From positions 4,856,170-4,920,169 of the forward strand of contig NC_021985.1 of assembly GCF_000444875.1 (NCBI RefSeq): 64,000 bases of DNA, in the 5' to 3' direction. The DNA is from Streptomyces collinus Tu 365. Its GTDB lineage: Bacteria; Actinomycetota; Actinomycetes; Streptomycetales; Streptomycetaceae. Position 1 is the first letter of the stretch, and each line of letters opens with the position of its first letter. The notes below the pieces were generated by a model. That model was not told where the DNA came from and did not search any database. It was given only the letters and a program-made list of their open reading frames with translations. Position numbers and translations under genes: made by a program. Positions 1 to 6,807 of this stretch are shown piece after piece.

Positions 1-1
1 G

Positions 2-685
2 GATCCGGCCGTCTTCACCGAGACCACCCCTGCCAAGTCGCTGCCCAGCGGCGGGTTCGCGAAGGACGCGGTGGAGGTCGAGGGGTACGTGCGCGGCTTC
101 GCCCGGCGGCGGCCCGACGTCGCGGTGTGCGTGCTGCGCTTCGCCAACATCCTGGGTCCCGCCGCGGACACCCCGCTCGCCTCGTACTTCGCGCTGCCCG
201 TCCTGCCGACCGTGTTCGGCTACGACCCGCGGCTGCAGTTCGTGCACGAGGACGACGTCATCGAGGTGCTGCGGATCGCCTCCCACGAGCCGCGCCGGGG
301 CACCCTCAACAGCGGCACGTTCAACATCGCGGGCGACGGCGTGCTGCCGCTCTCGCAGTGCGCCCGGCGCCTGGGCCGCCCCACGGTGCCGCTGCTGCTG
401 CCCGCGGTCACCTGGGCCGGCTCGCTCGTGCGTACGCTGGGCATGACGGACTTCTCGCCGGAGCAGATCCGGCTGCTCACGCACGGCCGGGTGGTGGCCA
501 CCGACCAGATGCGCGAGACGCTGGGATTCCAGCCGACGTACACGACGGCGCAGACGTTCGCGGACTTCGCACGCGGCCAGGGACCCGGGCTGCTGCCGCC
601 GGAGGCCCTCGCGGGGGCCGTCGACCGGGTCGCCGCGCTCGCCGCGAGGGGCGGCGGGCACCACCCGACGCAGAGCGCCAACTGA
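2..685 (+). CDS. NAD-dependent epimerase/dehydratase (extended SDR), 3' part only
   Basis: This is the C-terminal part of an extended short-chain dehydrogenase/epimerase; the gene begins before the window, because the reading frame is open from base 2 with no start needed. The segment LRFANILGP followed by a long substrate-binding half (residues about 45-190 of the visible part) is typical of NAD-dependent epimerase/dehydratase proteins that sit beside acyltransferases in Streptomyces. The N-terminal Rossmann glycine motif lies outside the window, so cofactor binding cannot be confirmed here. The stop at 685 is 14 nt before the acyltransferase start, so the two are probably co-transcribed. 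The substrate is unknown. Confidence 0.8.
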   Translation, partial: DPAVFTETTPAKSLPSGGFAKDAVEVEGYVRGFARRRPDVAVCVLRFANILGPAADTPLASYFALPVLPTVFGYDPRLQFVHEDDVIEVLRIASHEPRRGTLNSGTFNIAGDGVLPLSQCARRLGRPTVPLLLPAVTWAGSLVRTLGMTDFSPEQIRLLTHGRVVATDQMRETLGFQPTYTTAQTFADFARGQGPGLLPPEALAGAVDRVAALAARGGGHHPTQSAN

Positions 686-699
686 GGAGCGCAGCAACG

Positions 700-1755
700 A
701 TGGCGGACGCCAAGGTCATTCCGTTCGACGACGACCGGTCCCGCGGGAACGCCGGTCAGCGGCCGTCCCGGCGCCGCGGCGCCGGGAGCAGGCGCGGCGC
801 GGCCGGTGAGCCCGCGCCGGTCCGCGAGGTCCAGCCGCTGCCCACCCGGAGCACTGCGCCCGAGGAGGGGCCCGGCACCGGCGAGGAGCAGCCGGCGGGC
901 GGGCGGCACGGCGAGGGCGGTCTCGAGCGCCGGGTCGCCGCCGGCCTGTCGTTCCTGCGGCGCCGGCTCACCGGGGAGTACGAGGTCGACGACTTCGGCT
1001 ACGACGAGGAGCTGACCGACCAGGTCCTGATGTCGCTGCTGCGGCCGGTGTACGAGAAGTACTTCCGGGTCGAGGTGAAGGGCGTCGAGAACATCCCGGA
1101 CAAGGGCGGGGCGCTGATCGTCGCCAACCACTCCGGGACGCTGCCGCTGGACGGGCTGATGATGCAGGTCGCCGTCCACGACCACCACCCGGCCGACCGG
1201 CACCTGCGGCTGCTCGCGGCCGACCTGGTGTTCGTGCTTCCGGTGGTCAACGAGCTCGCCCGCAAGCTGGGGCACACGCTGGCCTGCGCGGAGGACGCCG
1301 AACGGCTGCTGGCGCAGGGCGAGCTGGTCGGGGTGATGCCGGAGGGCTTCAAGGGCATCGGCAAGCCGTTCGGCGAGCGCTACAAGCTCCAGCGGTTCGG
1401 CCGGGGCGGTTTCGTCTCCACGGCGCTGCGCCAGGGCGCGCCGATCGTCCCGTGCTCGATCGTCGGGGCCGAGGAGATCTACCCGATGATCGGCAACGCG
1501 AAAACGCTCGCGCGGCTGCTGGGGTTCCCCTATTTCCCGTTGACGCCGACGTTCCCGTGGCTGGGGCCGCTCGGGATGGTGCCGTTGCCGACGAAGTGGA
1601 CGATCCAGTTCGGGGAGCCGATCGCGACGGACGGGTATCCGCCGGAGGCGGCGGAGGACCCGATGCTGATGTTCAACCTGACCGACCAGGTCCGCGAACA
1701 GATCCAGCACACGCTGTACAAGCTGCTGGTGCAGCGGCGGTCGGTGTTCTTCTGA
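700..1755 (+). CDS. PlsC-like lysophospholipid/glycerolipid acyltransferase
   Basis: This is a predicted 1-acyl-glycerol-3-phosphate-type acyltransferase of 351 residues that would work at the inner face of the membrane. The ATG at 700 follows a GAGGAG Shine-Dalgarno. The first 90 residues are charged and disordered. The catalytic half then shows ANHSGTLPLD (the His/Asp pair of motif I), a hydrophobic stretch, and PEGFKG in place of the usual PEGTRS block. The His-to-Asp distance is seven positions, not the five of the classical HX4D motif; I understand this as a trait of an actinobacterial subfamily, but it makes the exact substrate uncertain. It follows the SDR gene closely and converges on rsbN. 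Confidence 0.82.
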   Translation: MADAKVIPFDDDRSRGNAGQRPSRRRGAGSRRGAAGEPAPVREVQPLPTRSTAPEEGPGTGEEQPAGGRHGEGGLERRVAAGLSFLRRRLTGEYEVDDFGYDEELTDQVLMSLLRPVYEKYFRVEVKGVENIPDKGGALIVANHSGTLPLDGLMMQVAVHDHHPADRHLRLLAADLVFVLPVVNELARKLGHTLACAEDAERLLAQGELVGVMPEGFKGIGKPFGERYKLQRFGRGGFVSTALRQGAPIVPCSIVGAEEIYPMIGNAKTLARLLGFPYFPLTPTFPWLGPLGMVPLPTKWTIQFGEPIATDGYPPEAAEDPMLMFNLTDQVREQIQHTLYKLLVQRRSVFF

Positions 1756-1768
1756 TCCGCGGCGCGGT

Positions 1769-1816
1769 ACGGCCGCGGGGGCGCCCCTGCTCGGAAAGGG
1801 GCGCCCCCGCGGCCGT
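1769..1816. terminator. Bidirectional terminator between acyltransferase and rsbN
   Basis: A perfect 19-bp inverted repeat (arm ACGGCCGCGGGGGCGCCCC at 1769-1787, mirrored at 1798-1816) with a 10-nt loop lies between two convergent genes. There is no strong U-tract, which is common for Streptomyces terminators. Confidence 0.8.
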
Positions 1817-1827
1817 GTCCGCACGCC

Positions 1828-3051
1828 TCAGTCGGCGTCCTCGCCGTCGATGCCCAGGCCGGGAAGCAGACCCGGGAGCAGCGGCGGGAGGGTGACGTCC
1901 GGCGCGCTCGTCGGCAGCTTCGGGATGGCCGGGGTGCTGCCGGAGCCGGTCTTCGGCGGATCGAGCAGACCGCCCGTGTCGCCTCCGATCAGACCGCCGC
2001 CGCCGTCATGGCTGGCCGAACCGCTGGGGCTGCCCGAGCCCGTGTGCCTGCCGGCGGACGGGGTTTCGCCGGAGCTGGGCGCGGTGGAGCGGTGGGTGCC
2101 GCCGGAGCCGGTGGGTGTCGACCCGGACGTGTGCCGGGTGCCCGTCCCGCCGGACTGCGCGGGCGGCTGCGGCAGCAGCGACTGCAGTGGGGCGACCTCG
2201 TCGTCTATGGCGTCGAACACCGACGACACCTGCTGTTTGACGTCGCCCAGTTGCACGGGCAGCCGGTCGCTCAGCGCGCTCCACGCCTCGCGGTGGGACC
2301 GCGAGAAGGCGGACAGTGCCTGGATGGGGCCCAGGGACTCGGGGTCGCGCTCGTAGGCCGCGTGCAGCAGGCGGTGGCCTTCGGTCGCGTCGTGCTGCAT
2401 ACCGGACAGGGTGCGGCGGATCTCGCCGATGGACTCGTGGTCGAGGTGGCCGCCGCGGCCGCGCTCCATGAGCCGGCGTGCCTCGTTCAGCCGCGTGGAG
2501 GCCTGGTCGAGGTACGTCTGCCCGCGCTGGGTGTCCCCGTCGCTCATGTAGTTGAGCTTGAAGTCCTCTATGCCGCGCTTGAGTCCGTAGAGCGAGTCAC
2601 CGGGCAGCGCGTTGGAACTCGCCGCGGCGACTCCGCCGAACGCCCCTGCGGCCACGCCGACGCTGAGCCCGCCCGCGGCGAGCCCCTTGGTCAGTCTGGA
2701 GCGCGGCCGGAGCTTGCCCAGCGGGCTCGCCCGGTGCGCGCCCCGGCTGCGGGAGCGCTGCTCGGGCAGCGATGCGTCCGCCGCGGTCCCCTCCTGGAGC
2801 ATGGCCTCCATCGCGGCCACCAGCTGGGCGCGCTGGACGGCCTTGACCTCGGGATCGAGCTGCGGCCTGGGCAGCGCGCTGAGGCTCGTCGCCAGGGCGA
2901 GCAGCTCGCCCGGCTCGGAGTGTTCCCCCGCGGTCGGCGGCGAAGCCGCCGGTGCTGCGGACTGCTCGGCCGCCGTGTCCCGGTCGGACTGCTCCTCCAG
3001 GGCCTGGGCGAAGGCGTTCGCCCGCCGGTGTGCCGATACGTTCGCGATCAC
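1828..3051 (-). CDS. rsbN: RsbN, membrane anti-sigma factor for BldN
   Basis: This is the predicted anti-sigma factor that holds SigBldN at the membrane, 407 residues. The N-terminal cytoplasmic part (1-115), starting MIANVSAHRRANAFAQALEE, would bind sigma. Residues about 121-145 form a Gly/Ala-rich membrane segment, followed by a DUF5667-like stretch (GDSLYGLKRGIEDFK) and an extracytoplasmic tail rich in Ser, Thr, Gly and Pro. Two GTG codons are possible: the one at 3060 sits directly on the AGGAGG Shine-Dalgarno, whereas GTG at 3051 is 8 nt from it, so I chose 3051. It lies downstream of bldN on the same strand, the arrangement described in S. coelicolor and S. venezuelae. A SigBldN-type promoter lies upstream (3183-3211). 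Confidence 0.9.
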   Translation of the reverse strand: MIANVSAHRRANAFAQALEEQSDRDTAAEQSAAPAASPPTAGEHSEPGELLALATSLSALPRPQLDPEVKAVQRAQLVAAMEAMLQEGTAADASLPEQRSRSRGAHRASPLGKLRPRSRLTKGLAAGGLSVGVAAGAFGGVAAASSNALPGDSLYGLKRGIEDFKLNYMSDGDTQRGQTYLDQASTRLNEARRLMERGRGGHLDHESIGEIRRTLSGMQHDATEGHRLLHAAYERDPESLGPIQALSAFSRSHREAWSALSDRLPVQLGDVKQQVSSVFDAIDDEVAPLQSLLPQPPAQSGGTGTRHTSGSTPTGSGGTHRSTAPSSGETPSAGRHTGSGSPSGSASHDGGGGLIGGDTGGLLDPPKTGSGSTPAIPKLPTSAPDVTLPPLLPGLLPGLGIDGEDAD

Positions 3052-3182
3052 TGGCGGCACCTCCTCTCGTCATGACGGTCGACTCCCCAGGGGGTCCTGA
3101 GGGTTGCACGCCCACGACCAGTTCCACACGATCGAGCGATCAGGGTCGGCCAGGACGTGACCACAGGGAGCCTGTATCCCGC

Positions 3183-3211
3183 ACAACGAGCGGCGCGGCA
3201 CTTGGGTTACG
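3183..3211 (-). promoter_or_regulatory. Candidate SigBldN-dependent promoter of rsbN
   Basis: On the minus strand CGTAAC (3211-3206) and CGTTGT (3188-3183) are separated by 17 nt. This resembles the reported SigBldN consensus CGTAAC-N16-CGTTGA, and it lies about 130 nt upstream of the rsbN start. It would give negative feedback: BldN makes its own anti-sigma factor. Confidence 0.72.
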
Positions 3212-3286
3212 GACGGCCGATGATCGGATCGAGAACGCAACGATCTCTCACGGAGGGTGAGTTGACCGTCGCCCAGGGTGTGGGGG

Positions 3287-4066
3287 TCAGCGGGCGTCAT
3301 CCGGCAGCAGCCGGGCGAGCGTGCGCACGGCCCGGTACTGGAGGGTCTTGATGGCGCCCTCGTTCTTGCCCATCACCCGGGCGGTCTCGGCGACCGAGAG
3401 CCCCTGGAGGAAGCGCAGGGTCACGCACTCCTGCTGCTGGGGGTTGAGCCGGCGGACGGCGTCCAGCAGCGCGGCGTTGGAGAGGGACTCCAGGACCGAG
3501 TCCTCAGGGGAGCGCTCGACCTCGTTGGCGTCGAGCATCTCACCGGTGGTGACCTCGAGACGGAACCGGCTCGACTTGAAGTGGTCGGCGACGAGGTTGC
3601 GGGCGATCGTCACCAGCCAGGCGCCGAAGTCACGGCCCTGCCAGGTGAAGGTGCCGATCCTGCGCAGCGCCCGCAGAAAGGTCTCGCTCGTCAGGTCCTC
3701 GGCGGTCGCCTTGCCGCCCACCCGGTAGTAGATGTAGCGGTAGACGGTGTCGCTGTACTGGTCGTACAGCCGGCCGAAGGCCTCGGCCTCCCCCGCCTGG
3801 GCGCGCTCCACGAGGTCCATCATCCGGGCGCTGTCGCTGTCCGCGGCCGGTCGGCGGGCGGTGGCCGCGCCGGTGGAGCGCCCTCGTCTGCCGACCGCGG
3901 CGCCGCTCTCGGCCAGTGCGTAGCACGGGCCGAGGGGCGCGGCGGTGGCGAAGGCGGGGACGGCGTACGCGGTGGGGACGAAGCCGCGCAGCGTCTCCTT
4001 GACCGTTGCGACTGCTGTGCGCAGCGTAGCCAGGCCCGAGGCGTCAACCCCGACGTGTGGGTACAC
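3287..4066 (-). CDS. bldN: ECF sigma factor BldN (with N-terminal pro-sequence)
   Basis: This extracytoplasmic-function sigma factor of 259 residues is needed in Streptomyces for aerial mycelium formation, where it drives chaplin and rodlin genes. An unusual N-terminal extension of about 80 residues precedes the sigma domains; in S. coelicolor the equivalent pro-sequence is removed by proteolysis. Region 2 runs from MMDLVERAQAG to FGAWLVTIARNLVADH (with TAEDLTSETFLRALR), and region 4 includes QQQECVTLRFLQGLSVAETA and KNEGAIKTLQYRAVRTL. The start is GTG at 4066 with a GGGAG just upstream. The long upstream region holds a BldD-box-like site and a tandem-repeat array. rsbN follows downstream. 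Confidence 0.95.
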   Translation of the reverse strand: MYPHVGVDASGLATLRTAVATVKETLRGFVPTAYAVPAFATAAPLGPCYALAESGAAVGRRGRSTGAATARRPAADSDSARMMDLVERAQAGEAEAFGRLYDQYSDTVYRYIYYRVGGKATAEDLTSETFLRALRRIGTFTWQGRDFGAWLVTIARNLVADHFKSSRFRLEVTTGEMLDANEVERSPEDSVLESLSNAALLDAVRRLNPQQQECVTLRFLQGLSVAETARVMGKNEGAIKTLQYRAVRTLARLLPDDAR

Positions 4067-4243
4067 GGGACTCCCAGAGGCAGAGCTTCCATCACGTGCA
4101 GTGCGGAACCGTTCACCCGTCGTAGCGACGGAGAGGTACCGGTTTGCGTCTGAGGAGAATAACGCTTCGTACAGGCACTGCTACACCGAGTTGCTCAAAT
4201 CACCGATTGCGTCGCTTCTGTTGCTGAATGACGCCCCATCAAG

Positions 4244-4256
4244 TTCCACAGAGTGA
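4244..4256 (-). promoter_or_regulatory. Near-match to a BldD operator upstream of bldN
   Basis: Read on the minus strand, TCACTCTGTGGAA fits the published BldD pattern tnACnC(A/T)GnGTnA except at one position (G for T). It is about 180 nt upstream of bldN, a known BldD target in S. coelicolor. The surrounding 4140-4300 is more A/T-rich than its flanks and probably contains the bldN promoter, but I could not assign -10 and -35 boxes. Confidence 0.45.
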
Positions 4257-4356
4257 TCGGTTGTTGATCGGAAAAGGATGGTTTTCGGCGAACTGGGGGG
4301 CGTGTTGGGGGAACGACGGCATAATCCGGCCGCGGGCGAACGGTTTCGGCGGCGCC

Positions 4357-4482
4357 GGGACGATGACGGCGGGTCAACGACGGCGAGTCGGTGACGCCGG
4401 ATCAGTGACGTCGGATCAGTGACGTCGGAGGAGTGACGTCGGAGGAGTGACGGCGGATCGGCGACGGCGGATCAGCGACGGC
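4357..4482. repeat. Nine tandem copies of a degenerate 14-bp repeat
   Basis: Units of exactly 14 bp run head to tail, for example GGATCAGTGACGTC twice in a row (4399-4426), then GGAGGAGTGACGTC and GGAGGAGTGACGGC, with more diverged copies at both ends. The last unit overlaps the final codons and the stop of the HAD gene. The period is not a multiple of three, so the array is not coding. Most of the 404-bp gap between bldN and the HAD stop not occupied by the array is the A/T-richer bldN upstream region. Confidence 0.85.
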
Positions 4483-5419
4483 GGCGGCTGAGCGCGATCG
4501 CCGCGGCCGTGCCGCCGGCGACGGCGCCCACGCCGGCCGCGGCGGGGATGCCGACCTTCGCCGCCTTGCGGCCCGTGCGGTAGTCGCGCAGCCGCCAGTC
4601 CTTCTCGCGGGCGTGCTTGCGGAGCTTGGCGTCCGGGTTGATCGCGTACGGGTGGCCGACCAGGGACAGCATCGGGATGTCGTTGTGGCTGTCGCTGTAG
4701 GCCGCGCAGCGGGAGAGGTCGAGGCCCTCCGCCGAGGCCAGGGCGCGCACCGCCTCCGCCTTCGCGGGGCCGTGCAGGGGCTCGCCGACCAGCTTGCCGG
4801 TGTAGACGCCGCCGACCGACTCGGCCACGGTGCCGAGCGCGCCGGTCAGGCCGAGGCGGCGGGCGATCACCTGGGCGATCTCCACGGGTGCCGCCGTGAC
4901 GAGCCACACCTTCTGGCCCGCGTCGAGGTGGGCCTGGGCCAGGGCGCGGGTGCCCGGCCAGATGCGGTCGGCCATGTACTCGTCGTAGATCTCCTCGCCG
5001 ATCGTCTCCAGTTCGGCGACGCGGTGGCCCTTGACGATGGAGAGGGCGGAGTCCCGGGCCTCCTGCATGTGCTCCGGGTCCTCCACGCCGGCCAGCCGGA
5101 ACCACGCCTGCTGCCAGGCGAACCGGGCGAGGTCGCGGGTCTCGAAGAACTTGCGCTTGTACAGGCCGCGCCCGAAGTGGAACAGGGCGGCGCCCTGCAT
5201 CACGGTGTTGTCGAGGTCGAAGAAGGCGGCGGCCTTGTCGTCGCCGAGCACCGGGAACTCCGGCTCCCGGTCGGCGGTCCGCTGGACCTGTGCGGTCTCC
5301 TGCGCCTCCTGCGCTTCCTGCGAGGACTTGCGGGCGGCCTCCGCCGAAGCCTCGCCTGCCAACACGCTCCGCGCCGTGGCGGAGCGCCTACGGGGAGTGA
5401 GCCATCCGAGAGCGGCCAT
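4472..5419 (-). CDS. HAD-superfamily (subfamily IB) hydrolase
   Basis: This is a predicted phosphoserine-phosphatase-like HAD-IB phosphohydrolase of 315 residues. The nucleophile motif FFDLDNTVMQG (DxDxT type) comes at about residue 75, the alpha-helical cap follows, motif II is in VWLVTAAP, and the C-terminal acidic motif is AAYSDSHNDIPML. A hydrophobic segment near the C-terminus (IPAAAGVGAVAGGTAAAIAL) ends in SRRRR and could be a tail anchor. I prefer the ATG at 5419 (MAALGW); an upstream in-frame GTG at 5482 is possible. It is divergent from the glutaredoxin-like gene. The 14-bp repeat array begins within its last codons. The substrate is not evident. Confidence 0.85.
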   Translation of the reverse strand: MAALGWLTPRRRSATARSVLAGEASAEAARKSSQEAQEAQETAQVQRTADREPEFPVLGDDKAAAFFDLDNTVMQGAALFHFGRGLYKRKFFETRDLARFAWQQAWFRLAGVEDPEHMQEARDSALSIVKGHRVAELETIGEEIYDEYMADRIWPGTRALAQAHLDAGQKVWLVTAAPVEIAQVIARRLGLTGALGTVAESVGGVYTGKLVGEPLHGPAKAEAVRALASAEGLDLSRCAAYSDSHNDIPMLSLVGHPYAINPDAKLRKHAREKDWRLRDYRTGRKAAKVGIPAAAGVGAVAGGTAAAIALSRRRR

Positions 5420-5513
5420 GGCGTGAGCATAGCCAGTCTGTTCGGTGGTTCCGGAGTCGAGAGGTTTGAAGGGTGTGAACACTCCGAGGCCGTGTCGTTA
5501 AAGAGGCGCGAGA

Positions 5514-5795
5514 ATGGCCGACATGAGTCCCCTCTTCCGGCGTAAGGCCGCACCGCAGGAGCGCTTGGTCACTCTCGTCCGCAAGCCCGGCTGCCATCTG
5601 TGCGACGACGCGCAGGCCGTGGTCGAGAAGGTCTGTGGCGAGCTCGGCGTCCCGTGGGAGCGCAAGGACATCACCGAGGACCCGGAGCTGCACGACCGGT
5701 ACTGGGAGCAGATCCCCGTGGTCCTGGTGGACGGCAGGCAGCACACGTTCTGGCGGGTGGACGAGACCCGGCTCCGCAAGGAACTGACCGACTAG
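5514..5795 (+). CDS. Glutaredoxin-like (DUF836) thiol protein
   Basis: This is a small cytoplasmic thioredoxin-fold protein of 93 residues. The redox motif Cys-His-Leu-Cys lies in RKPGCHLCDDAQ at about residue 30, followed by the cis-Pro segment IPVVLVDG. This matches the glutaredoxin-like DUF836 family. A GAGGCGCGAG ribosome-binding site precedes ATG 5514; a second ATG at 5523 is also possible. It sits immediately upstream of the redox-regulated rex-hem operon, but a separate promoter and 247 nt lie between them, so co-transcription is not required. Its partner proteins are unknown. Confidence 0.8.
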   Translation: MADMSPLFRRKAAPQERLVTLVRKPGCHLCDDAQAVVEKVCGELGVPWERKDITEDPELHDRYWEQIPVVLVDGRQHTFWRVDETRLRKELTD

Positions 5796-5948
5796 TACAA
5801 CGATCAGCCGAACGTCCCTTAGGATCGAAGGCGGTTTGGGTCTCGGGGGCGGGATACGCAAGGAGTGTGGCGTTTTGCCCCCACGTAGGGCGCCGGGTGG
5901 GACGTGCGTGACCCCGGTCACGTTGGCCGGGCAAATCGGACACCATCT

Positions 5949-5977
5949 TTGTGCACGCGTTCACAAAGGCATAGCCT
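5949..5977 (+). promoter_or_regulatory. Rex operator (ROP) overlapping the rex-hem promoter
   Basis: TTGTGCACGCGTTCACAA (5949-5966) matches the Rex operator consensus TTGTGAA-N4-TTCACAA with one asymmetric pair. The first six bases also serve as a -35 box (TTGTGC), with 17 nt to a -10 TAGCCT (5972-5977). Bound Rex would therefore block RNA polymerase directly; a high NADH/NAD ratio would release it. Confidence 0.9.
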
Positions 5978-6042
5978 GCTGTCGACGGGGCGGTCTGGGG
6001 ACGTATGACCGCCTGCAGCCCCGCTCTACCCGCAGGAGCACC

Positions 6043-6807
6043 GTGGCAACTGGCCGAACACACCGACCGGCGACCCGTAGCCGAGGGATTCCCGAGGCCA
6101 CCGTCGCCCGCCTTCCGCTGTACCTCCGAGCCCTGACCGCACTGTCGGAGCGCTCGGTGCCCACGGTCTCCTCCGAGGAGCTGGCCGCGGCGGCGGGGGT
6201 CAACTCCGCCAAGCTGCGCAAGGACTTCTCTTACCTGGGTTCTTACGGAACGCGCGGTGTCGGCTACGACGTGGAGTATCTCGTCTACCAGATCTCCCGC
6301 GAACTCGGCCTGACCCAGGACTGGCCGGTTGTCATCGTCGGTATCGGCAACCTCGGCGCCGCCCTGGCCAACTACGGCGGGTTCGCCTCCCGTGGCTTCC
6401 GGGTGGCCGCGCTGATCGACGCCGATCCGGCGATGGCCGGGAAGCCGGTCGCGGGCATCCCCGTGCAGCACACCGACGAGCTCGAGAAGATCATCAAGGA
6501 TAACGGGGTCTCCATCGGCGTCATCGCCACCCCGGCCGGCGCCGCCCAGCAGGTCTGCGACCGGCTCGTGGCCGCGGGTGTGACCTCCATCCTGAACTTC
6601 GCGCCGACCGTCCTGTCCGTCCCGGACGGCGTCGACGTGCGCAAGGTCGACCTCTCCATCGAGCTGCAGATCCTCGCCTTCCACGAGCAGCGCAAGGCCG
6701 GCGAGGAGACCGCCGCCGGCGACGGCGCGCAGCCCGCGGCCCGTACCCGCGGCGACTCCGCCGACCAGGGACCCGACGGGGACGTGCCCGCCGTGATGCC
6801 GGCATGA
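6043..6807 (+). CDS. rex: Rex, NADH/NAD-sensing redox repressor
   Basis: This is the redox-sensing transcriptional repressor of respiratory genes, 254 residues. The N-terminal winged helix (about 18-80; ELAAAAGVNSAKLRKDFSYL) is followed by a Rossmann domain with GIGNLG at about 100-105 and a C-terminal swapped helix (ELQILAFHEQRK). The last 30 residues are a disordered, streptomycete-type tail. The start is GTG 6043, 6-7 nt after AGGAG; the frame stays open further upstream, but that would cross the operator. The gene overlaps hemA by 4 nt (ATGA). It represses its own operon through the operator at 5949-5966, which couples heme synthesis to NADH level. Confidence 0.96.
   Translation: MATGRTHRPATRSRGIPEATVARLPLYLRALTALSERSVPTVSSEELAAAAGVNSAKLRKDFSYLGSYGTRGVGYDVEYLVYQISRELGLTQDWPVVIVGIGNLGAALANYGGFASRGFRVAALIDADPAMAGKPVAGIPVQHTDELEKIIKDNGVSIGVIATPAGAAQQVCDRLVAAGVTSILNFAPTVLSVPDGVDVRKVDLSIELQILAFHEQRKAGEETAAGDGAQPAARTRGDSADQGPDGDVPAVMPA

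Noticed and set aside
220..1824. 534-codon minus-strand frame at the left end
   Set aside because: It lies antisense to the SDR and acyltransferase genes and includes the terminator hairpin.
4357..4482. CRISPR array
   Set aside because: Repeats are contiguous 14-bp units without spacers and no cas genes are present.
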